Shown here one piece after another: positions 55,679 to 63,521 of a DNA stretch of 64,000 nt; the first letter of the stretch is position 1; each line of letters begins with the position of its first letter. A model generated the notes under the pieces. That model did not search any database, was not told where the DNA came from, and worked only from the letters and a program-made list of their open reading frames with translations. The translations under genes were made by a program, and so were the position numbers. Location of the stretch: positions 1 to 64,000 of the forward strand of contig JAJDBP010000035.1 in assembly GCA_029261295.1 (NCBI GenBank), given 5' to 3'. This DNA comes from Nitrospirales bacterium (GTDB lineage: Bacteria > Nitrospirota > Nitrospiria > Nitrospirales > UBA8639).

Positions 55679-56983
55679 ATGAAAAAGACTTTCGTGGCCA
55701 CCATTGCAATGATAGTAAGTTTATCGATCGTGGAGAATGCATTAGCCATATTTACTGTAGAATCTGGGTTTTTTGTTACGGAAACCTATACGGATAACCT
55801 TTTCTTTTCTGATGAACAAAAAGAAGATGACTTCGGGACATATTTGGGTCCCATTTTAAACATGAAATTTGAAAACCCCGATATAATCATCGGAGCAGAA
55901 TATCGTGGCACCGTCCAATTATGGGTTAATAACTCACAAGCCAATACCTACTCCCAAAACTCCAATATTACTCTTGACCTTCCTTTTTTAGAAAAACGAT
56001 ATAGAGGGTTGTCAGTTCAAGTGATTGAAAATTTCAGTTTCACTCCCCAACTGGATGCATTTTCACTTTCGTTAGCTGATGAAAATAACACTGGGGCCAT
56101 AGATACTCAAGCAAGTCAAAATAGTGATGATCCAGGTACGCAAGGGGCTTTTACAAGTCGCGCGAATGTCTTTCAAAATCTAGCAGGACTTCGTTTAGGC
56201 TATGATTGGACCGCTCGATTAACATCAACCCTATCTTATCAAAATCAATATACTCATTTCTTTTCGACTGGATTTCAAGATTCTATGACACATACGGGAT
56301 CGGGATCGGCAAATTACCAACTCACGAACGAAGCCAATGTCGGAGTGTCATATTCCTTCAGTCAAACCGATTATAAAAAAAATACCCTGCGGACTCGAGG
56401 ACAAATAGACCGCTCAAGAACGCATCGTGCTACTCTCAGTTTATTCTACCAATTTAGTCCTTCCCTAACAGGGAGTCTAAGTGGAGGACCAGCGATTACC
56501 ACAATGAATGGAACGGCAGTAGTCTTTGAAGACCCAGACACTGGGGAAGTCACCATTGAGCGAGTAACCAATGAAAAACTGGTTACCGCACTCATTAATG
56601 CAGCCCTAACCAAAACCTACCAACAGGGTCAAGTCGGCCTTAGTTACGTTCAAAATATTGGAAATGGTGGTGGGTTACTGAATCAACCATTAGAATCAAA
56701 AACCGTAACGTCAAGATGGTCACACTCTCTTTCTCGACGGCTAGGGAGTTTCATATCTTTTGCATGGGCCAAAAGCAAATCACTATCGGGAGGTTCATTA
56801 AATACAACATCATATCGTATTCAAGCGGGACTTAATCAAAACTTTGCCTCATGGCTTACCGGAAATTTTAGCTACTCTTACATTAATCAGAATTCAGATG
56901 GAGCTGCTGCAAGAGATGCAATTGTCAATCAATTCTTTTTAGGTCTCACGGCTAATGCTCCTCCCTGGAGATTATGGGATTAA
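55679..56983 (+). CDS. Outer-membrane beta-barrel protein of the PEP-CTERM-associated type
   Basis: The protein has 434 residues with a signal peptide cleaved after NALA (about residue 23). The mature chain has many alternating amphipathic strands (FTVESGFFVTETYTDNLFFSD, NAGYSF-like NVGVSYSFSQTDYKKN, RIQAGLNQNFASWLTGNFSYSY) and ends on a strand with aromatic residues. This pattern, TYTDNLFFS near the N-terminus included, resembles the TIGR03016 group found next to exosortase loci. A role as an outer-membrane pore or barrel for polysaccharide is plausible, not shown. An intrinsic terminator follows at 57025. Confidence 0.78.
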   Translation: MKKTFVATIAMIVSLSIVENALAIFTVESGFFVTETYTDNLFFSDEQKEDDFGTYLGPILNMKFENPDIIIGAEYRGTVQLWVNNSQANTYSQNSNITLDLPFLEKRYRGLSVQVIENFSFTPQLDAFSLSLADENNTGAIDTQASQNSDDPGTQGAFTSRANVFQNLAGLRLGYDWTARLTSTLSYQNQYTHFFSTGFQDSMTHTGSGSANYQLTNEANVGVSYSFSQTDYKKNTLRTRGQIDRSRTHRATLSLFYQFSPSLTGSLSGGPAITTMNGTAVVFEDPDTGEVTIERVTNEKLVTALINAALTKTYQQGQVGLSYVQNIGNGGGLLNQPLESKTVTSRWSHSLSRRLGSFISFAWAKSKSLSGGSLNTTSYRIQAGLNQNFASWLTGNFSYSYINQNSDGAAARDAIVNQFFLGLTANAPPWRLWD

Positions 56984-57024
56984 TTCAATCAGACGTGTTT
57001 TGAATTCCCCATGAGAAGACGACC

Positions 57025-57053
57025 AAAGGCCCACCTCCAAAGGTGGGCCTTTT
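57025..57053 (+). terminator. Bidirectional intrinsic terminator
   Basis: AAAGGCCCACCT (57025-57036) pairs with AGGTGGGCCTTT (57041-57052) around a 4-base loop, with T-rich ends on both strands. It lies 42 bases after the barrel gene and 28 bases before the stop of the convergent exported protein, so it can serve both. Confidence 0.88.
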
Positions 57054-57080
57054 AGTAATCCCAAGAAAAAGCCCTACCTC

Positions 57081-59543
57081 TTATTGTGTTACCTGCAAAT
57101 TCTTGGGTGGAGCTGGTGGAAATTGGTCACTTGAAACTTGAGGATCCGCTATCTTTGCGCGAGAAATTATGAGGTCATCATACCAAGTAACCCCTGGAAG
57201 ATGATTCTGCTCCACCCCTTTTGAGGTATGGTAGGGAAGCAGCCAAATTTTTCCATATTTCACATTGGCATCTGCGTAACATGCCGTATCCCCGGGAGGA
57301 CAATTCACCAAGTCATATTGTGTCTTTTCCATCACCTTAACTGATGGTTGTCCCTCAGACCCTACCCACAATTCCACCGTACTATCTTGATGATAATTCT
57401 GGTCATTTCTATACCACGTTCCTATATGAACATGAACTTGAAATGTCATCCATTCGTTGGGCTTATACCCTACACACGGTCCATAAGGGGGAACAAACCG
57501 TTTATTCCACGGTTGCTCCGTATTAGACCACTTTAAGGTCCAATTGCATCCGGTAACATCTCCAGACTGCAAAGCCCAATCACTCCCAATTGGTTGTAGG
57601 GGAATCTCCAAGCCTTGATACTGGCCATCTTTATGCCCACAGCTATGGTACATCTGAGGAAATCCTTGTTGACTAGAATTTTGCACAACGAGTTCCATAG
57701 ACGTACAGGAACTTGTTATTTTCCCAGGGGAATCGCCCTCTCCAATAATGACCTGCTTCCAGCCACCAGCAATATTTTGAGCAGATGCTGGATCCATATA
57801 GTAAAGCGTATCAATAAATTCTGGCGAAAAACGTTGGCGCCATTGAATGTAAAAATCTTCTCCTTCTCCAAATTTCACTGAGTTATCATCCATAAAATTC
57901 AGCCAAAATAACCCGGAGGTATTTGCTGGACTATTTGAAGGAATATCAAATTTTAATGAGCCAGCTCCAGAAGACTTGACTACAGTATCAATCGTACCAA
58001 GCTTCACCCCATTGGTGAAATTTGGTGCCCACACATGTGGATCGGTTTCAGATTGAGAATCAAAGCTGAAACAGCGCACAACATTAAGATTACTGCATCG
58101 AGCGAGAAAATCAGATCCAGTTGTACTACCACCTTGGACTTCAATTGTGGCTTGAGAAGAAAGAGGCGACTTATTCCCTGCCGCATCAAAAGCTAAAACA
58201 GAAAATTGATAAAAACCAGGTCCAGGGATCGTACTATCAAAAAATGAATTCCCACCTGTTGAATTAATTTCAACACCATTTCGGAAAATAGTATATCCAG
58301 CGACCAATCGATCATCTGTGGAAGGTTGCCACTGAAGATAAATTTCTGATGGAGAAGTCGCATTCCCCTGCACAACAGAAGGAACCGTCGGCGGGGCCGT
58401 ATCTGGGATTAAAGGAGTTCCAGAACCTTGCTTATGTTTATAGAGAAACACTTTCGTTTGATCAAAGTAATATTTCAAATACATAACCACACCATAATTG
58501 CTGATCGGAGCACCAATCACATCGAACGCCCCAGGACCAAAGCTTGTGAGTAGGGGTTGGGAGTCTAATAACGTCCAAGTATCATTAGCTACATCATATT
58601 CATAGAAACCATTGTTAGAAGCATCAGATTGAAGTACAAGAAAGTTGCCACTGGGGTCTGGGGTAAAAACTGTTGAACCCACTCTGATGTTGAAAGGCGC
58701 ATTATTCAATTGCACAATAGATCCGTTAGCATCAACTTTATATAATGACCTTTTATCGTTGGATCCCCCACCAAAAATCACGACTTTATGCGTGGAGCTA
58801 TATCCAGAGACATGACTATGCGGGCCAAGATCTAAAGTGGTGGATAAGGTACTCCATTGATTCGTGGAGGGGTTGTAAAAGAAAAGGGAAGCCGGAGAGA
58901 ATCGTGCATCAGCAAACAACAACCCTCCCATTTCAGGAAAATATTGCACCATTCCAGCAACCTGAAATCCACCTTGTGGAGGAATTGGCAAATTCTCCCA
59001 GGTGTTTCCCACCACATTATATTTGAAGATTTTCCCAAAATTATATTGTCGATAATAATAGCTTCCGGACGCAGGATCCATTGTACTATGATCATAGCCA
59101 TGAGAAATACAGGCTGTGGAGGAAGTTTGTGGATCCTCTGCCATACAGGATTCTGGAAGGGGGCCCTCACGCCACGTATTGGTTATCGCGCTATATATCA
59201 CAAATTTTCCTGGATTATAATGGGGCGAACCGACAAAAAAGAATTGTTCTGTATTAGGATCCCAAGCAGCCTTATGAGACCACTGGGTCACAGCCTTTCC
59301 TGCTAAAACTGTTTCAAAAAAATGCCCTTGATTCATCCCCAAAGTTGGCAATTCTGCCCAAGTGCCAGGAGCCATTTGATTTGCTAAATCCCCTAAAACG
59401 GTAGCACTAGAGATTTGCGGTGATAGGGACATGACAAAAATAATGACCATAACTTTTACCCAAGGACGCCGACATTTCCTTGTAGGAACAAAAGACTGCA
59501 TATTCCCTATTTTTTGATAATAATTAAATAAATTACCTTCCAT
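57081..59543 (-). CDS. Large exported protein: beta-propeller, FN3 and lectin/lyase-like domain; c-di-GMP riboswitch leader
   Basis: The protein has 820 residues from ATG 59543, just after AAGGAGG; an in-frame TTG at 59558 is rejected for this reason. The hydrophobic part of the signal peptide is at about 29-41, with likely cleavage after SSA (47). Residues about 50-375 show Kelch-like repeats (FVIYSAITNTWREGPLP, IFKYNVVGNTWENLPIP, LFFYNPSTNQWSTLS, FYEYDVANDTWTLLD), i.e. a beta-propeller. About 385-475 is a fibronectin type III domain. About 480-800 is a cysteine-containing beta-rich domain (FYIQWRQRFSPEF, VHVHIGTWYRNDQ, TWYDDLIIS) that resembles a jelly-roll lectin or polysaccharide-lyase fold. 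The end PPAPPKNLQVTQ looks like the first strand of another FN3. The leader of about 340 bases contains a c-di-GMP-I riboswitch. Confidence 0.75.
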   Translation of the reverse strand: MEGNLFNYYQKIGNMQSFVPTRKCRRPWVKVMVIIFVMSLSPQISSATVLGDLANQMAPGTWAELPTLGMNQGHFFETVLAGKAVTQWSHKAAWDPNTEQFFFVGSPHYNPGKFVIYSAITNTWREGPLPESCMAEDPQTSSTACISHGYDHSTMDPASGSYYYRQYNFGKIFKYNVVGNTWENLPIPPQGGFQVAGMVQYFPEMGGLLFADARFSPASLFFYNPSTNQWSTLSTTLDLGPHSHVSGYSSTHKVVIFGGGSNDKRSLYKVDANGSIVQLNNAPFNIRVGSTVFTPDPSGNFLVLQSDASNNGFYEYDVANDTWTLLDSQPLLTSFGPGAFDVIGAPISNYGVVMYLKYYFDQTKVFLYKHKQGSGTPLIPDTAPPTVPSVVQGNATSPSEIYLQWQPSTDDRLVAGYTIFRNGVEINSTGGNSFFDSTIPGPGFYQFSVLAFDAAGNKSPLSSQATIEVQGGSTTGSDFLARCSNLNVVRCFSFDSQSETDPHVWAPNFTNGVKLGTIDTVVKSSGAGSLKFDIPSNSPANTSGLFWLNFMDDNSVKFGEGEDFYIQWRQRFSPEFIDTLYYMDPASAQNIAGGWKQVIIGEGDSPGKITSSCTSMELVVQNSSQQGFPQMYHSCGHKDGQYQGLEIPLQPIGSDWALQSGDVTGCNWTLKWSNTEQPWNKRFVPPYGPCVGYKPNEWMTFQVHVHIGTWYRNDQNYHQDSTVELWVGSEGQPSVKVMEKTQYDLVNCPPGDTACYADANVKYGKIWLLPYHTSKGVEQNHLPGVTWYDDLIISRAKIADPQVSSDQFPPAPPKNLQVTQ

Positions 59544-59588
59544 CTTATCCTCCTTCAAAGGGATTTCCTCAAATCCTGTATGTTAGAT

Positions 59589-59870
59589 TTAAAATAATAT
59601 CAGATCCACTTTACTTCTAATTAAATAGAATAGCTTCAATAAGCAAAGTGCTAAGCCTCTTCTTTTAAAAGAGAAAGAATTCTTAAAATACGTTGTAAAT
59701 TGGGGGAGATAAAAAGAAAGCAACGACACTAACCGGGGGGAAGGCTTACATAATTTCAGTATATCAAAAGAAATACCTGGTGCAAATGCAAATCCTGTCT
59801 TTGGGCAATCAGAAAAGAACAGAATAGGAATGAAACGTTCCACTGCCTCTACATTTGTTAGGTATTTCAC
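59589..59870 (-). CDS. Possible small ORF directly behind the c-di-GMP riboswitch
   Basis: AAAGGA lies immediately after the riboswitch, followed 7 bases later by GTG 59870 (a TTG in the same frame is 6 bases before). The 93-codon frame is rich in Leu, Phe and Ser, with a hydrophobic patch (LLSFYLPQFTTYF) and basic C-terminal segments. It ends 45 bases before ATG 59543 of the exported protein. It may be a real small protein, an unspecific frame in a leader, or part of the riboswitch expression platform. Confidence 0.25.
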   Translation of the reverse strand: MKYLTNVEAVERFIPILFFSDCPKTGFAFAPGISFDILKLCKPSPRLVSLLSFYLPQFTTYFKNSFSFKRRGLALCLLKLFYLIRSKVDLILF

Positions 59871-59883
59871 GAACAAATCCTTT

Positions 59884-59975
59884 CCCTGGCAACCAGGCTA
59901 TCAGAACATTTTTGGTAGAAATGTCTGACCCTTGGCTTTGCGTCCCTACCTCACGGTAGGTTTGCTATTAACAAG
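59884..59975 (-). promoter_or_regulatory. Cyclic-di-GMP-I (GEMM-I) riboswitch
   Basis: Read on the minus strand, the order is TAGCAAACC, a 6-bp stem CCTACC/GGTAGG capped by a GTGA (GNRA) tetraloop, then GGGACGCAAAGCC with the conserved ligand-binding and receptor bases. A second long hairpin follows (TCAGACATTT pairing with AAATG and TCTGA), then TAGCCTGGTTGCC, whose TTGC can pair with the opening GCAA to close P1. These are the fixed features of the c-di-GMP class I aptamer (GEMM, RF01051). It lies about 340 bases upstream of the exported propeller/FN3 gene. The expression platform is not clear; no terminator-like stem is obvious before the gene. Confidence 0.92.
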
Positions 59976-60173
59976 AATGGACCGAGTAATTCCTCTTCTT
60001 TAGTCCTTCTGCTAAGACCTCCCTCAGACACTGGGGTAAAAATTTCGCATCTCATTCATATCGGCTAGACTTTTAATTTTCTTTAGTTCACCTATCGGGC
60101 AATAAATTATTTTAAACCTCAGAAATAGTTCAATTTTTCAAAAATTCTGTATATTACACTAAAATCTTCCCAT

Positions 60174-62138
60174 TTATTTAAGGATAACCGCGTCAATGTC
60201 CCTTTCAAAATACGCCCGCAACCAAACCTCCGTGTTGAGCAATGGCCAAATTTGATGGGGCTCCCCCTTCCCCGATAGAAAATTTATCACTCGAGCCCGA
60301 AGCTTGCCTGGATCAACAAACTGAGCTAGCTTTGGCTCTCCACTGGCCAAAAGGCCCTCAACAACTGAACGCAGTGGTCCGAGCAACCATGAAGAACTTG
60401 GACCAGAAAAAGGTATTTTTTGGGGGTCTCCACTAATAATAGATGGCAAGGTGTCAGTCATAGCTTTTCGAAGAACTATTTTCGTAAGACCATTTTGAAT
60501 CTTTAAATGATTTGGAAGACCAAATCCATACTCAATAAGTCGATAATCCATAAAAGGTAGACGCGCTTCTAATGAATATGCCATAGAAATGCGGTCTTCA
60601 AATTGCAGCCAGGCAGGAAGCATTTTATGGAAAAAATCTAACCGTAAATGTTGATCAAGTCCAGAATGGCATTTGCCTAAATTTGGGCGTAAGCTTGCAT
60701 GCTTTTCAAGAAGGTCCCCATGAATTAAATTTTCTAATGACCATGTATCGCCTTTCCCTAAAAGATGTTTTATGGATCGAAGAATTCTGTATCGTAGCGT
60801 ACTAAAAGCCAATTCCCAATTCAAACCATGCATTTGTTTCATGGCATGAAGTTCTCCCCAAGCCCTTGTCCATTGCAAGCGAACGAGGGCATCTATCACA
60901 ACTTCAGGACAATAGTCATAGGGATATCCAGCATAAATCTCGTCCGAACCATGCCCATTCAAGAGCACTTTGACCTGCTCAGCTTGCGCGCGTCGCATGA
61001 GAAGGGCATGAACCAAAGGGACAGAATTATACCAAGGCATTTCCATTGAATAGGCAACACCTTTAAGTAAAAATTGAACATCCAATTCTTCTAAGGGGAA
61101 AACGGTATGTTTCGTCAGAGGTAATTGCTGACAAAGGGCATCCACTTTGACCGTTTCATCTATTTTTTCACCTGGGAAGCCGGCAGTAAAAGAATGTAAG
61201 GATTCACCTGTAACAGCCAGAGTTCCCGAATCGGAAGACATAAAACCCGCAACAATGGAAATAACACTTGTTGAATCAAGTCCGCCGCTCAGCATTGTGC
61301 CAACTTTTACATCAGAGCGAAGACGAAGATGAACAGAATCATTTAAGAGAAATTTAAGTTGAGTCGCAGCTTCCTCCAAATTATTGGTAATCGGCCATGG
61401 CTCAAGTGGCAACGTCCAATAACGTGTACTTTGAAAAGAGCCATCAGGGAAAAAAGTCAAACAGGTTCCCGGATCAACAGCCCAGATATCTTCAAAAAAA
61501 CTGGCCCCATTGGTCGGGGCGGTCCGCCGGGCTAAATAGCCAACAACCGAATCAACATCGGGACGACGAACAACCAAGGGACATTGGAGGATGGCCTTAA
61601 TTTCCGATGCAAAAAGCACTGCACCGTTTATTCTATGGTAATAAAGCGGTTTGATTCCGAATCGATCTCGACAAGCAACCAACTTACGCTCTTGATTATC
61701 CCAAATCAAAAGAGCCCACATACCATTAAAGCGTGAAAAACATTCTTGCCCCCATTGCATGAAAGCCGCCAAGACAACTTCCGTATCTGTGCCGGTTCTA
61801 AAATTATGACCAAGGCTTTTCAACTGTTCTTTCAGCTCAAGATAGTTAAAGATTTCACCATTATAGATCATCCAAAATCGACCATCTGGGGAGACGAAAG
61901 GTTGTCGTCCAGCATCTGACAAATCAAGGATGCTCAATCGTCGGTGCCCCATTCCAACGCCTTTTTTACCTTTTGGCATTAAGGGGTTATCTCGCCATTC
62001 CAAACTATTCCCAGGGCCAACAAAACAAAAACCAAAGTTATCTGGGCCACGATGCTCCAGCGCATGGGTCATTTTCGCAAGGAGTTTCGGATCTAAGACT
62101 TGTCCTGAGTAATTGTAAATTGCCGCGATACCACACAT
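60174..62138 (-). CDS. asnB: Asparagine synthase (glutamine-hydrolysing)-type amidotransferase
   Basis: The protein has 654 residues. Cys2 in MCGIAAIY is the glutaminase nucleophile; HRGPDNFGF, GHRRLSILDLSDAGRQP and NGEIFNY follow. The synthase domain has the PP-loop MLSGGLDSTSVIS. HGSDEIYAGYPYDY and SLEARLPFMDYRLIEYG are also typical. It could make asparagine, but AsnB-like enzymes are frequent in exosortase/exopolysaccharide loci and may amidate a sugar acid. The context supports the second possibility, but the sequence does not decide. It has no close upstream partner. Confidence 0.92.
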   Translation of the reverse strand: MCGIAAIYNYSGQVLDPKLLAKMTHALEHRGPDNFGFCFVGPGNSLEWRDNPLMPKGKKGVGMGHRRLSILDLSDAGRQPFVSPDGRFWMIYNGEIFNYLELKEQLKSLGHNFRTGTDTEVVLAAFMQWGQECFSRFNGMWALLIWDNQERKLVACRDRFGIKPLYYHRINGAVLFASEIKAILQCPLVVRRPDVDSVVGYLARRTAPTNGASFFEDIWAVDPGTCLTFFPDGSFQSTRYWTLPLEPWPITNNLEEAATQLKFLLNDSVHLRLRSDVKVGTMLSGGLDSTSVISIVAGFMSSDSGTLAVTGESLHSFTAGFPGEKIDETVKVDALCQQLPLTKHTVFPLEELDVQFLLKGVAYSMEMPWYNSVPLVHALLMRRAQAEQVKVLLNGHGSDEIYAGYPYDYCPEVVIDALVRLQWTRAWGELHAMKQMHGLNWELAFSTLRYRILRSIKHLLGKGDTWSLENLIHGDLLEKHASLRPNLGKCHSGLDQHLRLDFFHKMLPAWLQFEDRISMAYSLEARLPFMDYRLIEYGFGLPNHLKIQNGLTKIVLRKAMTDTLPSIISGDPQKIPFSGPSSSWLLGPLRSVVEGLLASGEPKLAQFVDPGKLRARVINFLSGKGEPHQIWPLLNTEVWLRAYFERDIDAVILK

Positions 62139-62466
62139 AATAAATTTATAGGAAATAAACCTTCCTTAAAACAAGAAAAACTTTGATTTGAAAATAATTT
62201 CTAGAAGGTAGTGCTTTAGGGGGAAAATTCTAAATTCTGGAAATTTTCATTTCTCCCAGCCAACTAAGATCATCATTTCCAATAAGGTGCAAAAGAAGAA
62301 ATCCTCTGCAAAGTAACTATCTAATGATTTCCGTTTCTTTTAAAAGAAATCTTTACATTCTGCATCCCCGAAAAATCCTATCTGGCCAAATTGAGAAAAA
62401 ACCCATAATACTTTAAGGCCAGAACGAAAGTTAATAGTTTACGTTCAAACTAGAAAGCCTTGAAAA
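62139..62466. other. AT-rich intergenic region
   Basis: The region between the AsnB start and the end of the TylF-like gene, both on the minus strand. A TATAAA lies 7-8 bases before the asnB start codon, with no convincing -35. No riboswitch, terminator or gene was seen. Confidence 0.4.
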
Positions 62467-63288
62467 CTAAACTGCAAATGGGGCAGCAGACCTATTTAAC
62501 TTGAAATCAGAAATAGCCCTCAGGTCATGTGCCACATACATCCTTGATAACCATAATCTATCATTGAAAACCGTTTCTCGTTGCACACCTCTCCATTTAT
62601 CAATTTTGACATTTGCATGCTTCTCATTAAATTCGGTAATAGCTAATAATTCTCCAGCAAACTTATGATTAAAAAAGAAATCCACATCGTCAAAATAAAG
62701 AATCACTCTATTAAGATTTTTTTGATTTTCTGAAAAAAGAACTTCCATGGCATCCACGGTTGAAGAATATAAATCCAAATCAAAAGAAACGAAGCCAATT
62801 GGTAAGTTATTCTTTGTTAAAAATTTCGGGACTGTTTCACGGACATTCCCAATGATCAACTCGGTTCTTTCACTTAGCCTTTTTTTCAAACTTTCCTCAT
62901 CCATTGGATAATCGCATTGACGCCATTGGTCAGGATGATCACGAAAATCAGGGAGAAGAGTTGGGAGACCTGACCCAGAGTCAAAACCCTTAACCCATAT
63001 TTTGACCCCAGTCTCTTTTTCAATTAACCCGGCATACTTATCTAAGCATACAAGACCATTCCCGGCGGCTACTCCAAACTCAATGGCAATAATCTCTTTA
63101 AGGCCCTGGGATTTCGCTTGGTCTGCAGCTTTCAATAAACCAGTGAGGTAATTGGGGCGATCAGCTGTTTCCCATTTGGCCTTTTGACGAAGTGAAGAGG
63201 AAAAATATTTGACAATTTTCTGAGCCAAAACTCGAAACGGAGGTTCTTCAGAAAACCTATTGAATAATTGAGAAATTCCACCAGACAT
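62467..63288 (-). CDS. TylF-like SAM-dependent methyltransferase
   Basis: The protein has 273 residues; AGAGGTG precedes ATG 63288. IIAIEFGVAAGNGLVCL sits at the SAM-binding motif I, with KGFDSGSGLP, ELIIGNVRETVPKFL, VSFDLDLYSST and LYFDDVDFFF after it. This order (EFGV, GFDSF/SxGLP, hDxDLY, DD near the end) is that of TylF/macrocin O-methyltransferase-like proteins, which methylate sugar or glycosylated acceptors with a metal. The substrate is unknown. It may belong with the thioesterase-containing gene upstream. Confidence 0.7.
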   Translation of the reverse strand: MSGGISQLFNRFSEEPPFRVLAQKIVKYFSSSLRQKAKWETADRPNYLTGLLKAADQAKSQGLKEIIAIEFGVAAGNGLVCLDKYAGLIEKETGVKIWVKGFDSGSGLPTLLPDFRDHPDQWRQCDYPMDEESLKKRLSERTELIIGNVRETVPKFLTKNNLPIGFVSFDLDLYSSTVDAMEVLFSENQKNLNRVILYFDDVDFFFNHKFAGELLAITEFNEKHANVKIDKWRGVQRETVFNDRLWLSRMYVAHDLRAISDFKLNRSAAPFAV

Positions 63289-63473
63289 ATAACACCTCTA
63301 TCGTTAAGGTTGTTTGTAATTGCTTCTTTTTGAAAATTCCAAAATAGCCTAGATATTTTCTTTTGAAACCTTTGGCTCTCGAAATTGACAAATTTAATCT
63401 ACCAGAATTTTCAACCAGATAAGAGTTCAATTCCTGAAAATAACAATCAACTCATCAAGACTTTTCTACTCAA

Positions 63474-63500
63474 CTCCTTAAAGAAGAATTTATTAAGGAG
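63474..63500. other. 8-bp inverted repeat downstream of the thioesterase gene
   Basis: CTCCTTAA (63474-63481) pairs with TTAAGGAG (63493-63500) around an 11-base loop, about 20 bases after the thioesterase stop codon. No T-tract follows in the direction of transcription, so termination is uncertain. Confidence 0.35.
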
Positions 63501-63521
63501 AAAAAATTAATCGTTTTTTTA

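Noticed and set aside
55679-59543. PEP-CTERM sorting signals on the secreted proteins
   Set aside because: Neither the barrel nor the propeller/FN3 protein ends in a PEP motif followed by a membrane helix and basic residues.
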